Counted from the stretch's first letter, positions 52,163-61,415 are shown. The stretch is DNA of 64,000 nucleotides from Salicibibacter cibarius (GCF_016495725.1 NZ_CP054705.1:2108001-2172000), one strand, 5' to 3'. Notes: generated from the letters alone by a model not told the origin. A program made the numbers and translations.

Positions 52163-53089
52163 CTATGAAAAGGGAAGCTCCATCAAAATCTTTGATTTGG
52201 GTGGAGAGGTTCCCATCACGCGCAAAGCCTTTTCTTCAATATTAATTTTTATCGGCGTTTGTCCGATAATTTCACCGTCCCCGTGCACAATCATGGCCGA
52301 TGAGGAAGAAATTTCAATTTGCTTTCCCGTAAGCATTTTGATGGATGGATGGCTTATATGTTTTCCTTTAAATACGCCGGGGAATGTTCGGATAAATTGG
52401 AGCTTCGACATTCCGTGAACGACACAGAGCTCGAAATAACCATCGTTCCCGTTTGCATTCGGACAAATGGCCATTCCACCTGCATAATAGGGGAAATTTG
52501 CAACGGCAACCAGCCATACATCGGTCATTTCTTCCGTTTGATCATCGATTTTTATCGATATGTTGGCCGGTTTATAATTGAACAAAACTTTAAAAACACT
52601 GATGATGTAAGACATTCTTCCCAAGCGTAAAAACCTCATCCATTTTTTCGTTTTGGAAGCATTTACGGTTTGGGCCACTTTTCCGTCAAAACCGATTCCG
52701 ATAACGGTAGCACAGCTTTTATCTCCGATTCGTCCAATATCAACCGTTCGCTCAGTTCCTGCCAAAATCGATTCGAATGCTTCTACTGTATTCATGGGAA
52801 TGTTCAATGCTCTGGCAAAATCATTTCCCGAGCCGGCAGCGATGATCCCCATGGGGATATTTTTTGACGTTTTCAATCCGTTAATGACTTCATGAATGGT
52901 CCCATCTCCGCCAATGACAATGATAACCCCGTTTTTAATTTCTTTGCTGATCTCCGTGGCATGTAAAGGATAGCTTGTAAAAAAAACCCGATAATTCAAT
53001 TGTTTATGAGCAAGAATTTTTTCAACGTCTTTCCAAATAGCCAAACCTCTCCCATTTCCCGAAACTTTATTGACGATAAAATGATACAA
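52163..53089 (-). CDS. Diacylglycerol kinase-family lipid kinase (YtlR-like)
   Basis: 308 aa. NVSGNGRG-like start (NKVSGNGRGLAIW), IVIGGDGTIHEVINGL, AAGSGNDFARAL, GIGFDGKVA and GDGEIIGQTP at the end. These are the DAGK catalytic motifs shared by DgkB, YegS and sphingosine kinases. It phosphorylates a lipid alcohol with ATP. Length and the missing RRAR-type loop suggest YtlR rather than DgkB. plsC lies 24 bp upstream in the same direction, so both act in phospholipid synthesis. Confidence 0.85.
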   Translation of the reverse strand: MYHFIVNKVSGNGRGLAIWKDVEKILAHKQLNYRVFFTSYPLHATEISKEIKNGVIIVIGGDGTIHEVINGLKTSKNIPMGIIAAGSGNDFARALNIPMNTVEAFESILAGTERTVDIGRIGDKSCATVIGIGFDGKVAQTVNASKTKKWMRFLRLGRMSYIISVFKVLFNYKPANISIKIDDQTEEMTDVWLVAVANFPYYAGGMAICPNANGNDGYFELCVVHGMSKLQFIRTFPGVFKGKHISHPSIKMLTGKQIEISSSSAMIVHGDGEIIGQTPIKINIEEKALRVMGTSPPKSKILMELPFS

Positions 53090-53113
53090 AACACTCGCCC
53101 CTTTCTAAAGGAC

Positions 53114-53746
53114 TCACGGTTCATAGCGGGGAGCTCCTTCGTTATTTTCAGAAGAGTTTCCGGCCCGTTGTCCCTCTTTATCAGCAAGGTCTTTAATTTG
53201 GTCCATCACCAATTGTGCCAATGCATGGTTGCTTGTGTTTGGAAAATGACCCGGATTGATAGGTTTTCCGATCACAATGGTTACCGGGGCTCGCCATAAT
53301 GTTTTATTTCCCCAAACAATCGCGACAGGCAAAATCGGCACAGAAGATTTCCGGCTTAAAAAAGCCACTCCTTTTTTGGGACGTACCGTTTCGCCTATTT
53401 TGCATCTTTTTCCTTCGGGAAATATTCCAAACCATTCTCCGCGCTCAATGACCTTTAAAGAATGGCGCACCGGCCGAATGACGATCCCGCTTTTACGGTC
53501 AATAGGAATGGCATGGAGCCGGCGTAAAAACCAATTGGCAAACGGATGGATGAATAATTCGCTTTTGGCCAAAAAATGAATCGGCTGCTTGAACATTCCG
53601 GATATAATAATTGGATCGACGATGCTATGGTGATTGGCGGCAATGATAAAAGATCCCTTCGGAATACGCTCTTGCCCGATCATGTTTATTTTATACAAAC
53701 AATGCGAAACCATTATTCCAATCGATTTCAACAACCAATAAACCAT
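53114..53746 (-). CDS. plsC: 1-acylglycerol-3-phosphate O-acyltransferase family (PlsC)
   Basis: 210 aa. Acyltransferase block I NHHSIVDP (the H-x4-D dyad), block II AKSELFIHPFANWFLRRLHA, block III FPEGKRCK, and block IV VPILPVAIVWG. It acylates lysophosphatidic acid to phosphatidic acid at the membrane. A C-terminal tail (about residues 185-210) is charged and dispensable-looking. First gene of a two-gene minus operon. Confidence 0.88.
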   Translation of the reverse strand: MVYWLLKSIGIMVSHCLYKINMIGQERIPKGSFIIAANHHSIVDPIIISGMFKQPIHFLAKSELFIHPFANWFLRRLHAIPIDRKSGIVIRPVRHSLKVIERGEWFGIFPEGKRCKIGETVRPKKGVAFLSRKSSVPILPVAIVWGNKTLWRAPVTIVIGKPINPGHFPNTSNHALAQLVMDQIKDLADKEGQRAGNSSENNEGAPRYEP

Positions 53747-53864
53747 GACTCCACACCCCGTTTACTGACTTCATCCCTTATTGTGCCTAAACTACTTCTT
53801 AAAAATACCGGAAAGCGTATACCAACTTCCCATGTGGTTAAAATAGGAAAGGTATTTCTTCCAA

Positions 53865-53935
53865 GCGTATGACGCCCGAACATGGAAGCCGATCGTGCTT
53901 TCGGTCGCCATGAAGAGCGTATGGCGCTCGACAGG
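53865..53935. repeat. Array F: one and a half array B-type units, 52-bp spacing
   Basis: GCGTATGACGCCCGA at 53865 and GCGTATGGCGCTCGA at 53917 are 52 bp apart. The second is preceded by CGGTCGCCAT and a 9-nt loop, as in array B more than 38 kb away. It lies just upstream of the aldolase-like gene. Confidence 0.75.
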
Positions 53936-53977
53936 GGAGGGTCCATCTGTCTAAAAACGATTAAGGAGGATTCATTG

Positions 53978-55069
53978 ATGAAAAATTTCACGGTGGCCGG
54001 GAAGGCGGAAAGTCCATTTTTATCATGGTTGACTGAAGGGATGATCAATGAATTTGAAGCGGCCGGTTATCGTTATCATAATGAACCTGTGGATGCCATC
54101 AATTTGGTTTTCAACCTCATTGACCCCGAAAGTCCCCGTCATTATCGTAGAAACTCCCAGTCCACGTTTGTCGTTTCCATAGTTGAAAACGATGAAGAGC
54201 CGGAGAATGTTTTTAAAGCCGCTTACCCTTATTTGGTTCGGTCCCTCGCCAATCACTTGATTTTCATTTCCCATCATGCTGAAGACACAACCCTCTATTT
54301 TCTTACGCCCGAACAAGGTTTCTATAGCAAGTCTTACAACAGGGGAGAGGATACAGGCCTTTTTTTCCAACACATATTCGAAAGGCTGGAGCCGTTAGCT
54401 TCATCACAGCTCGTCATCGATAATGATTTTTACGAAGATTTGTTTGACGGGTTGGCAGAAGGAAATGAAGTGACTGAAAAAATGGCTTTAGGCGGAAAAA
54501 AATTGGATGACATGAATTTATTGCCCGCGCCTTTTCCGATTGAGGACTATTTGTCCTCGCGGGACTTGCGTCATTTGAAAAAATTGTATGGCATTGGCGG
54601 GTTGAGTTACGGAAATCTAAGCAGCCGTGAAACTAACGATCATTTCTGGATGAGCGCGAGCGGGATTGACAAGTCAAACATGAAAACAGTGGGAAGAGAT
54701 ATGCTTTATATCACCGGGTATGATTCGGAAAAAAATGCGATGAAAATCAGTATCCCTCCGAAAACAACGCCTAAAAGAGCCTCCGTAGACGCGATTGAGC
54801 ATTGGATGATTTATAAAGAACACCCGGATGTAGGAGCGATCGTACATATCCATGCCTGGATGAACGGCGTCGAACCGACCCCTGTTAACTATCCTTGCGG
54901 GACGATCCAACTTGCAGAAACAGTGGCGGAATTGGTGCGTGAATCCACTGAACCATCCAGAGCGGTGATTGGCCTTAAAAATCATGGATTGACGATTACA
55001 GGAACGGATTTAGATGATATTTTTCATCGTATAGAAGGCCGTATCATTCCCCAAGTCCCGATGTCGTAA
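53978..55069 (+). CDS. Class II aldolase/adducin-like protein with extra N-terminal domain
   Basis: 363 aa. The C-terminal half (from about 180) is a class II aldolase fold: GLSYGNLSSRETND, SVDAIEHWMIYKEHPDVGAI, the metal site VHIHAWMNG and LKNHGLTITGTD. The N-terminal about 170 residues (YRYHNEPVDAINLVFNLIDP, FVVSIVENDEEPENVFKAAY) match no family I know. AAGGAGG lies 7 nt before ATG 53978. Substrate unknown; the fusion may add a regulatory or oligomerisation unit. Confidence 0.82.
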   Translation: MKNFTVAGKAESPFLSWLTEGMINEFEAAGYRYHNEPVDAINLVFNLIDPESPRHYRRNSQSTFVVSIVENDEEPENVFKAAYPYLVRSLANHLIFISHHAEDTTLYFLTPEQGFYSKSYNRGEDTGLFFQHIFERLEPLASSQLVIDNDFYEDLFDGLAEGNEVTEKMALGGKKLDDMNLLPAPFPIEDYLSSRDLRHLKKLYGIGGLSYGNLSSRETNDHFWMSASGIDKSNMKTVGRDMLYITGYDSEKNAMKISIPPKTTPKRASVDAIEHWMIYKEHPDVGAIVHIHAWMNGVEPTPVNYPCGTIQLAETVAELVRESTEPSRAVIGLKNHGLTITGTDLDDIFHRIEGRIIPQVPMS

Positions 55070-55079
55070 GGGAGGTTAT

Positions 55080-55199
55080 ATGAAACAGACACTTCAAAGC
55101 CTCATCGAAGTCGTTATCGAAGCATTAATGTGGTTGTTTGAATTTGAGTATGAAGAAGTGTTGGAACAGTGCAACATGCATCAAAAACAAATCAAATAA
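55080..55199 (+). CDS. 39-aa microORF between the aldolase and lgt
   Basis: AGGGAGG lies 5 nt before the ATG, and the gene sits 10 bp after the aldolase stop and 19 bp before lgt. The product begins MKQTLQSLIEVVIEALMWLF: an amphipathic or membrane-associating helix, then an acidic stretch FEFEYEEVLEQC with one Cys. No family recognised. Tight packing and the strong ribosome binding site support translation. Confidence 0.65.
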   Translation: MKQTLQSLIEVVIEALMWLFEFEYEEVLEQCNMHQKQIK

Positions 55200-55218
55200 A
55201 TGAAGGAGTAGAAACTGT

Positions 55219-56052
55219 ATGGATGGAATTCATCCAATTGCTTTCGAATTGGGACCGATTCAAATTCATTGGTACGGAATTATTATTGTTGCCAGTGCTC
55301 TCGTTGGATTATATCTCGCCGTTCGAGAGAGCGAACGCCGTGGTCTTCCGAAAGACACTTTTGTCGATCTTCTGCTTATCGGGTTCCCTGTGTCCGTTCT
55401 TTTCGCCAGGGCCTATTATGTTTTTTTCAATTGGGAACGCTATGCAGACAATCCTTTAAGGGTATTCGCAGTTTGGGAAGGCGGACTGGCCATGCATGGG
55501 GTACTAATCGGGGCTGTGCTAACCCTGATTGTTTTTGCGTATGTCCATAGGCATTCCTTCTGGCAACTTGCAGACATTATGGCGCCCAGTTTGATTTTAG
55601 CGCAGGCGATCGGTCGCTGGGGGAACTTCATCAACCAGGAAGCCCATGGCGGCCCTGTTTCACGGGCATTTCTGGAAGGGCTATCGTTACCTGATTTTAT
55701 CATTAATCAAATGTACATAAATGGCGCTTATTATCACCCGACGTTTTTGTATGAATCCTTGTGGAATTTCGCGGGATTTATCGGGTTGATGTTGTTGCGG
55801 CGGGTAAATTTACGTAGAGGGGAACTGTTTTTAACCTATCTTCTTTATTACTCGATCGGACGTTTCTTTATTGAAGCTTTAAGAACGGACAGTTTAATGC
55901 TTACGGAGCATTTACAGATGGCTCAAGTCGCTTCTTTGTCTCTTATCGTATTTGCAGTGGTTCTAATCATTTATCGCCGGAAAAAAGGGCATGCCGACGT
56001 TCGTTATCTAGATGATGGAAGCGGGGTGGCAAGCGCCGTAAAACGTTCATAA
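55219..56052 (+). CDS. lgt: Prolipoprotein diacylglyceryl transferase
   Basis: 277 aa, seven membrane helices. The Lgt signature [15 protein letters not shown] is intact (about residues 131-145), with HWYGIIIV near the N terminus and [11 protein letters not shown]. It moves diacylglycerol from phosphatidylglycerol to the lipobox Cys of prolipoproteins, two of which are encoded nearby (51260, 56651). The usual Bacillus lgt sits with hprK, so this may be a second copy. GAAGGAG precedes ATG 55219. Confidence 0.95.
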   Translation: MDGIHPIAFELGPIQIHWYGIIIVASALVGLYLAVRESERRGLPKDTFVDLLLIGFPVSVLFARAYYVFFNWERYADNPLRVFAVWEGGLAMHGVLIGAVLTLIVFAYVHRHSFWQLADIMAPSLILAQAIGRWGNFINQEAHGGPVSRAFLEGLSLPDFIINQMYINGAYYHPTFLYESLWNFAGFIGLMLLRRVNLRRGELFLTYLLYYSIGRFFIEALRTDSLMLTEHLQMAQVASLSLIVFAVVLIIYRRKKGHADVRYLDDGSGVASAVKRS

Positions 56053-56096
56053 TTAAAGATTCGGCCACAACCTGAGGTGGCCGAAAAAGGGGGGCA

Positions 56097-56651
56097 TCAA
56101 GACACGACCCCAAAATCATCTACTTTCGCTTGATGCGTATACTCCATCGTCCGTAAATATTCCGTGAGGTTTTCTGTGTAACTGCGGGTGAGATCACAGG
56201 CTTCTTCGTTGCCATCCGCACATTCACTAATGTTTTTGTCGATGGCGTTCATTTCCAACAGGGAACCTAATGTAACATCCCTTAGATCATAAAACTCGGG
56301 TGGTGTTGGCTTTTCCGTAATTTCGTCTACCAAACCGGATAAACGTCCGACGGTCGCTTGTGTTTCAGATTCATCAAGCTCATCAACATACGTATAAAGG
56401 CCGAGAAGTTCCTCATGGAAAGTTGTTAAAAAAGCACTGTAATGATCACTATATTCTTTTATTTCGTCATAATTGCTCGTCGCGTTATGCAAATCTCTTC
56501 GATACAAGTCGTTAGGTTCATTGCCGTCGTTTGTCACATATTCCATCCTGGCAAGATCATCGTCCAGATCATCCGCATTCTCACTTCCGCAACCCGAAAT
56601 CGCAAGCATGAGCAAAAGGATGACAAATGATCCTTTCATTAAACGCATATT
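56097..56651 (-). CDS. Predicted lipoprotein, unknown
   Basis: 184 aa. Signal peptide with lipobox LAISGC, then an acidic helical domain (DDLDDDLARMEYVTND, ELLGLYTYVDELDESETQAT) with two late Cys (ECADGNEEAC) that may form a disulfide. AGGAAAGGGG precedes ATG 56651 by 9 nt; ATG 56660 and 56708 are in frame but badly placed. No function recognised. Confidence 0.75.
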   Translation of the reverse strand, partial: NMRLMKGSFVILLLMLAISGCGSENADDLDDDLARMEYVTNDGNEPNDLYRRDLHNATSNYDEIKEYSDHYSAFLTTFHEELLGLYTYVDELDESETQATVGRLSGLVDEITEKPTPPEFYDLRDVTLGSLLEMNAIDKNISECADGNEEACDLTRSYTENLTEYLRTMEYTHQAKVDDFGVVS

Positions 56652-56853
56652 TTTCATCCCCTTTCCTGTTGAATCCTCATCATTTAGTATGGGGTCAAAT
56701 GAAAGCATCTATGCATGAAAGAATCCGGATGGGGTCACCCTGATTGATGAGGGAAATCATTTTTTAAGGAAACTTATCGCAAAATATCTTTAATCCAATT
56801 TGATTTTCGCTTATAATGGTGTGGAATACACGTCTGGGGGGCGCAGGGACACC

Positions 56854-57138
56854 ATGCAGTCAGAAAAAATTTCCGTACCACTTACAGATGAACTATTCAG
56901 TGAAATCAAGCACTTATCCGAAAACGAACAGAACCAATTTTTCCATCAGTTGGTTCAACGCTATATTGAGCGAAGAAGAAAGGAACACCTCCGCGCTGAC
57001 TTAAAGGAAGGGTATATTGAGATGGCAGAATTAAATCTGTCGATCGCAGAAAGCTTCGCTTACGCGGAATCGGAAGCGCTCCACAAATCAGAAACCAACA
57101 AGGAGCCAATCCAATATAACAAGGAGGTGAATGGATGA
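56854..57138 (+). CDS. ndoAI: Antitoxin EndoAI (NdoAI), MazE-like ribbon-helix-helix
   Basis: 94 aa. N-terminal RHH ([20 protein letters not shown]) binds DNA and dimerises; the C-terminal part ([20 protein letters not shown]) wraps the toxin. AGGG lies 5 nt before ATG 56854. It overlaps the toxin gene by 8 bp. In B. subtilis alr lies upstream and rsb genes downstream; neither is here. Confidence 0.93.
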   Translation: MQSEKISVPLTDELFSEIKHLSENEQNQFFHQLVQRYIERRRKEHLRADLKEGYIEMAELNLSIAESFAYAESEALHKSETNKEPIQYNKEVNG

Positions 57139-57529
57139 CGTGAATAATTCGAATCAGTCTCAACATCCAACTGCAAAGAAAAGCGTTAAGCGAGGAGATG
57201 TTTTCTTTGCAGATTTATCTCCGGTTGTCGGGTCGGAACAAGGCGGTGTTCGGCCGGTCCTTATTATTCAAAACGATATTGGTAACCGCTTTAGCCCCAC
57301 CGTCATTGTAGCGGCGATTACCGCACAAATTAAAAAGGCGAAATTGCCGACACACGTAGAAATCGACGCTGAAACGCATCGATTTGATCGCGACAGTGTC
57401 GTGCTTCTGGAACAAATCCGCACGATTGATAAACAACGTCTTACGGATAAAATTACGCATTTAGACGACGAGATGATGAAAAAGGTTAAACACGCATTGG
57501 AAATCAGCATCGGCCTTAGTGATTTATAA
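57131..57529 (+). CDS. ndoA: Endoribonuclease toxin EndoA (NdoA, MazF family)
   Basis: 132 aa. [57 protein letters not shown]: almost identical to B. subtilis EndoA, which cuts mRNA at UACAU. Compared with it (116 aa) there is an N-terminal extension [20 protein letters not shown] 57140 would shorten this slightly. AAGGAGGTGA sits only 3 nt before ATG 57131, which favours the GTG. Confidence 0.95.
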   Translation: MDDVNNSNQSQHPTAKKSVKRGDVFFADLSPVVGSEQGGVRPVLIIQNDIGNRFSPTVIVAAITAQIKKAKLPTHVEIDAETHRFDRDSVVLLEQIRTIDKQRLTDKITHLDDEMMKKVKHALEISIGLSDL

Positions 57530-57549
57530 CCATCCGTACATAATTAGGA

Positions 57550-57583
57550 AAACGCCAGCTCTCCCCCCGGGCTGGCGTTTTTA
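57550..57583 (+). terminator. Terminator of ndoAI-ndoA
   Basis: AAACGCCAGC/GCTGGCGTTT, 10-bp stem, 11-nt loop, followed by TTAT, 20 bp after the ndoA stop. Confidence 0.92.
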
Positions 57584-57699
57584 TATGCATAACATTTCCA
57601 ACGTTGGATAACCTAACCAAAAGCACCGTCATTTCAAAATAATATGTGATATTGTGTGAAAAAATGAAATAAAATCGCACAAATTTAACGTAAATATGG

Positions 57700-57705
57700 T
57701 ACAAT
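57700..57705 (+). promoter_or_regulatory. Possible extended -10 of the esterase gene
   Basis: TGGTACAAT fits an extended -10 (TGnTATAAT). No good -35 is present 17 bp upstream. It lies 43 nt before ATG 57749. Confidence 0.35.
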
Positions 57706-57748
57706 AACTAAAAGAGAGAGGGGGGAATGGCGGAGAACGCTGCAAGCT

Positions 57749-58954
57749 ATGATAAAAAGAAAGATATTTTCCGCATCGTTCAAGATTGCCGTTGGATTTT
57801 GCATTATCTTATCAAGCTTCGTGAGTGGGTGGGCAACAACATCAGAGGGGGATCTGCCATCGAAAACAGCAGTGATTCTTCATGCCATTAACAATCAATT
57901 GGTTGTCCCCGATGAACAACTGACTCCGCCATCGTTTTTAACCGGAAACAATGCATCCGGAGGGACAGCATTCGATCACGAATCTTTAGAAATCCCCGTG
58001 AGCGACGGTGCTGTATTGCCAGGGCGCATGCACCGGCCCGCGGATGCTGAAGATGCCCCCATCATCGTTTACTACCATGGTGGCGCTTTTATGGAGGGAT
58101 ATGGGGATATCCATACGCATGATAATATCGTTCGTGCCCTCGCTTATCGTTCAAATGCCATTGTGATCAGCGTTGGGTACCGCCTGGCACCGGAGCATAT
58201 TTTTCCGAAAGCCGTCGATGATTCCTATGATGCGCTTTTATGGGCGTATGAACAGGCTGAAGCGCTTGGCGGTTCAAAAGATAAAATGATTGTAGCCGGG
58301 GATAGTGCCGGCGGAAATCTTGCCACTGTCACAGCGATGAAAGCACGTAATGAAGGAGGGCCCGAATTGACAGCCCAGCTTCTCTATTATCCTTTAACGA
58401 CGTTTCATGACCGACCTTTGGAAACCCGTGATAAATATGCAAGCGGCAATTATTTGCTTTCAAGATCGGTGATGGAAAAAGCGCGAGACACTTATACACC
58501 CGGGGAAGAAATGTGGGAAAATCCATACGTGTCCCCCCTTGACGAAGGAGTGGTCGGTGGGCTCCCACCCGCTTTTATTGCAACAGCTGAATTTGACCCG
58601 CTCAGAGATGAAGGTGAACTATACGCCAATAAACTCCATGAAGAAGAAGTGCCCGTGGAAGCCATTCGATACGAAGGTGTTATGCATGGGTTTTTATCCT
58701 TTTATGAGGTGCTGGCCACCGGCCGCCACGCGTTGGATGACAGCTTGGCATTTCTTGACCGTACCTTAAATGACAAACAAGTGGCCGGGGCGGGATTCCG
58801 AATCGTGGAAAGGGAACAGCCATCAGGTTTTGAAAGACTAAGAGAGGAAACAGAAGCCCATATGGGGGCCGTGTACCTTCTTGGGTTACACGTCCAACGC
58901 CAGTTCAATCAATGGGTGGAAACCTCGTTATTGGCTGATTCCGAAGATGAATGA
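57749..58954 (+). CDS. Secreted alpha/beta hydrolase (hormone-sensitive lipase family)
   Basis: 401 aa. Signal peptide (residues 1 to about 30, FKIAVGFCIILSSFVSGWA), oxyanion YYHGGAF near 107, nucleophile GDSAGG near 183, Asp in AEFDPLRDEG near 280 and His in VMHGF near 311: a full HSL/esterase IV set. The last roughly 60 residues (ERLREETEAHMGAVYLLGLH) are an added helical tail. It probably hydrolyses short acyl esters outside the cell. Own promoter and terminator suggest a single-gene unit. Confidence 0.88.
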   Translation: MIKRKIFSASFKIAVGFCIILSSFVSGWATTSEGDLPSKTAVILHAINNQLVVPDEQLTPPSFLTGNNASGGTAFDHESLEIPVSDGAVLPGRMHRPADAEDAPIIVYYHGGAFMEGYGDIHTHDNIVRALAYRSNAIVISVGYRLAPEHIFPKAVDDSYDALLWAYEQAEALGGSKDKMIVAGDSAGGNLATVTAMKARNEGGPELTAQLLYYPLTTFHDRPLETRDKYASGNYLLSRSVMEKARDTYTPGEEMWENPYVSPLDEGVVGGLPPAFIATAEFDPLRDEGELYANKLHEEEVPVEAIRYEGVMHGFLSFYEVLATGRHALDDSLAFLDRTLNDKQVAGAGFRIVEREQPSGFERLREETEAHMGAVYLLGLHVQRQFNQWVETSLLADSEDE

Positions 58955-58967
58955 TGAAAAGAAACTT

Positions 58968-59005
58968 ATCCTGAATCACATATGAGTGGTTCAGGATTGA
59001 TTTTT
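58968..59005 (+). terminator. Terminator of the esterase gene
   Basis: ATCCTGAA/TTCAGGAT, 8-bp perfect stem, 14-nt loop, followed by TGATTTTTGG, 14 bp after the stop. Confidence 0.82.
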
Positions 59006-59162
59006 GGTTATATATAATCATCAGATAGTCTGTACCTTTATTTTGTCCAATTTATGTCCATATCCTTTTATATTCTCTGTTTTATTTTCATTATGACTGT
59101 GCTAAACTACTAAAGGATTGCCTAACATGGAGAAACAATCACGATGAAAAGGGGGGTCCCTA

Positions 59163-59810
59163 ATGTTGGCGGGACAAAAACAACGACTACAGACATTTGC
59201 CGAACGGCGTCGTAGGTTAAATGTCCATGAACGAATACGGGAAAATGAAAATCTTGCAACTCTTGAGAGGGAGATGCCCCGATTTATTAATATGACGATG
59301 CCGATTTTTTTATTGCGGCCGGAAATGGAACGGCAGCTCCATCAATTTTTACAGACAGTCGGTCAGAACCGGGTGCCTTCAAAGCTCTTTTTCAAAAAGA
59401 ATGGCCGCGATCACGCGCTTTTTTATCATAAAGATCTTTTTGTCTTTATTAAGTATTTGCGGAAACAAGGGTTCGATTTAAAGGGCCATGAAGCATTGTT
59501 CGCTCATGTGCTTTTAAATCATTTGGCGATTATAAGCTTTCAGCATATGCAAAAGCGATATGGCTTGTTAACATTACGGGGGGACTCCCTTATAGATGTG
59601 TTCGATCGTTATTTGCATCTCGTTAATGAAACAAATTATTATCACATTGATCATTTGGAATACTTGCGGCAAAATTTGATCAGCAAACGCTTGGTGCCGG
59701 TAACGACGAGTCAAAATAAACTCAAGCGCCAACTGAAACAATATGAAAAAAATCATGAAGACCTGCAAATTCACAAGTTTGAAAAACGAATGGAAAATAA
59801 TGTTAACTAA
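59163..59810 (+). CDS. Unknown basic helical protein
   Basis: 215 aa, basic, rich in Arg, His and Leu; no membrane helix or signal peptide. Motif-like stretches HEALFAHVLLNHLAIISFQH and ETNYYHIDHLEYLRQNLISK carry several His. No family recognised. GGGGGG lies before ATG 59163. It has its own strong terminator, so it is a single-gene unit. Confidence 0.65.
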   Translation: MLAGQKQRLQTFAERRRRLNVHERIRENENLATLEREMPRFINMTMPIFLLRPEMERQLHQFLQTVGQNRVPSKLFFKKNGRDHALFYHKDLFVFIKYLRKQGFDLKGHEALFAHVLLNHLAIISFQHMQKRYGLLTLRGDSLIDVFDRYLHLVNETNYYHIDHLEYLRQNLISKRLVPVTTSQNKLKRQLKQYEKNHEDLQIHKFEKRMENNVN

Positions 59811-59843
59811 AAAGGCTCCCCGGAAAAATGGGGAGTCTTTTTT
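59811..59843 (+). terminator. Terminator of the 59163 gene
   Basis: AAAGGCTCCCC/GGGGAGTCTTT with one mismatch, 8-nt loop, followed by TTT; it begins at the stop codon. Confidence 0.88.
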
Positions 59844-59902
59844 AATACCTTTCGTATTGCTTAATGAGCGACCGAGCCTAGTTTGGTATAGGGGCGGATT
59901 TA

Positions 59903-59936
59903 GCCTCATCCCACATCTAAAGAAGTGGGCTTTCTC
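59903..59936 (-). mobile_element. Second IS200/IS605-type end
   Basis: CCCAC-A-TCT-AA-AGA-A-GTGGG (59910-59929) with GCTTTCTCGC beside it, the same design as the hairpin at 47811. On the minus strand it directly follows a truncated thioesterase reading frame. No transposase is present. Confidence 0.5.
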
Positions 59937-59939
59937 GCT

Positions 59940-60035
59940 CTAAGTTCTGTAGTGGGCATTAAACACAATGCCTTGTCCATCAATTTCCGAGTATCGTACC
60001 CGTAATTCGTGAGAAAAACGAAAGGTTTGATCCAT
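59940..60035 (-). pseudogene. Truncated hotdog thioesterase (YbgC/FadM-like), N-terminal 31 aa
   Basis: MDQTFRFSHELRVRYSEIDG then QGIVFNAHYRT and a stop. VRYSEIDGQGIVFNAHY is the catalytic start of 4-hydroxybenzoyl-CoA thioesterase-like hotdog proteins (R-Y-x-E-x-D-x-x-G-x-V-x-x-x-x-Y). The rest, normally another 100 residues, is missing, replaced by the IS605-type end. GGGAGGAG precedes ATG 60035. It lies 12 bp downstream of the YjiH gene, in its operon. Confidence 0.75.
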
Positions 60036-60047
60036 TTCGCTCCTCCC

Positions 60048-61385
60048 TTAAAAAATAATATGAGCGCATAAAACGATGATCGGCAAAGTAATGATGGTTC
60101 TCAACAAGAAAATCATAACCAGTTCCCAAAAGGTAATCGGAATTTTTGAGCCGAGAATCATCCCGCCGACTTCCGACATATAAATTAACTGGGTGATGGA
60201 GAGACAGCCGATAATGAAACGCGTCATTTCACTTTGGATATCCGCAGCGATTATAGCGGGGAGCAACATATCCGCGAATCCGATCAAAATCGTCTCCGAT
60301 GCCGCTTGCGCTTCGGGCACTTGCATAAGTTCCAGAAGCGGGATGAATGGAAGGCCCAACCATTGAAAGACCGGTGTGTGTTCGGCAATGACGATCATAA
60401 ATGTTCCAAGCGTTAAAACAATGGGAATAACGGCAAGCCACATCTCCAAGACATTCCTTATTCCGTTTCGTCCCGCTTCTTGTGCACTCGCGTGACGTGC
60501 ACGTCCGAGCGCCCCGCCCCACGCTCGGGTGAGCGCCGTCTGACCGGGATTTTCGTTTTTTGTTTTTGGTTCCGCGCCCGGGTAGTGCTCTTCGCTTTTT
60601 CTTGAAAGCGGTGGGATGCGCGGCATGATGATCGCCGCGGCGAAACCGGCGATGATAATCGTGATGTAATAAGGAACGAACATATGGCTCAGCTCGAGGT
60701 ATCCCAGAACGACGATGGTAAACGTAATGGACACGATATTAAAGGTTGTTCCCAACACGGCTGCTTCCCGTTTTGTATAAAACCCTTGTTCATACTGCTG
60801 GTTCGTTAATAATACGCCTATGGCAGCGTCCCCGAGCCATGAAGCCAAACTGTCGATGGAAGAACGGCCGGGCATCGTAAACAGCGGTCGCATAATGACA
60901 TGCAACAATGCTCCTGCAAATTCCAGCAGGCCAAAGTTCATTAACAGCGGCAAAAAGACGCCGGCAAAAAGGAAGACGGTCAGCAAGAAGGAAGCCAAAG
61001 CGAGGATTTCTCCGCCCGTTGCATCTCCCCAAAACCATTCCGGTCCCCACTCAAAGAGAATGGCAACCGCGAATATAAACCCGATGATTCGGATGATGAA
61101 CCATACGGGCGTAACTGAAAAAAGGGAATCAAAAAATGAACGGCGCATCCATTGCGGATAGAGATAACGATAGATGCCGGTTCCAATCACCGATACGCCG
61201 GTAATGGCCACGATCGTCTCCCCCAAAATCGGTGAAATCCATCCGTCAAGTGTTTCGGCCAACCAAGCGATTGGGATGGTGAGCTCCCCATCTACGGTGA
61301 TCGGTGTAATAAATATAATGATACCGATGATGGAGGGGAGAAGAAATTTTAGCATGTGTGCACTGTTAAACTGTTTCTCAGACAA
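60048..61385 (-). CDS. YjiH-family membrane protein (nucleoside recognition/GATE domain)
   Basis: 445 aa with about ten membrane helices and two Gate (nucleoside-recognition) segments: FLAGVFLPLLMNFGLLEFAG-like, GRSSIDSLASWLGDAAIGVL and GFADMLLPAIIAADIQSEMT. A hydrophilic loop near residue 270 carries KTKNENPGQ. Transport function is unproven. The start is TTG 61385 with GGAAGTGA upstream. It lies between a HAD phosphatase gene and the truncated thioesterase. Confidence 0.82.
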   Translation of the reverse strand: MSEKQFNSAHMLKFLLPSIIGIIIFITPITVDGELTIPIAWLAETLDGWISPILGETIVAITGVSVIGTGIYRYLYPQWMRRSFFDSLFSVTPVWFIIRIIGFIFAVAILFEWGPEWFWGDATGGEILALASFLLTVFLFAGVFLPLLMNFGLLEFAGALLHVIMRPLFTMPGRSSIDSLASWLGDAAIGVLLTNQQYEQGFYTKREAAVLGTTFNIVSITFTIVVLGYLELSHMFVPYYITIIIAGFAAAIIMPRIPPLSRKSEEHYPGAEPKTKNENPGQTALTRAWGGALGRARHASAQEAGRNGIRNVLEMWLAVIPIVLTLGTFMIVIAEHTPVFQWLGLPFIPLLELMQVPEAQAASETILIGFADMLLPAIIAADIQSEMTRFIIGCLSITQLIYMSEVGGMILGSKIPITFWELVMIFLLRTIITLPIIVLCAHIIF

Positions 61386-61415
61386 TCAATCACTTCCAAA
61401 TCAGAAAAGCATATT

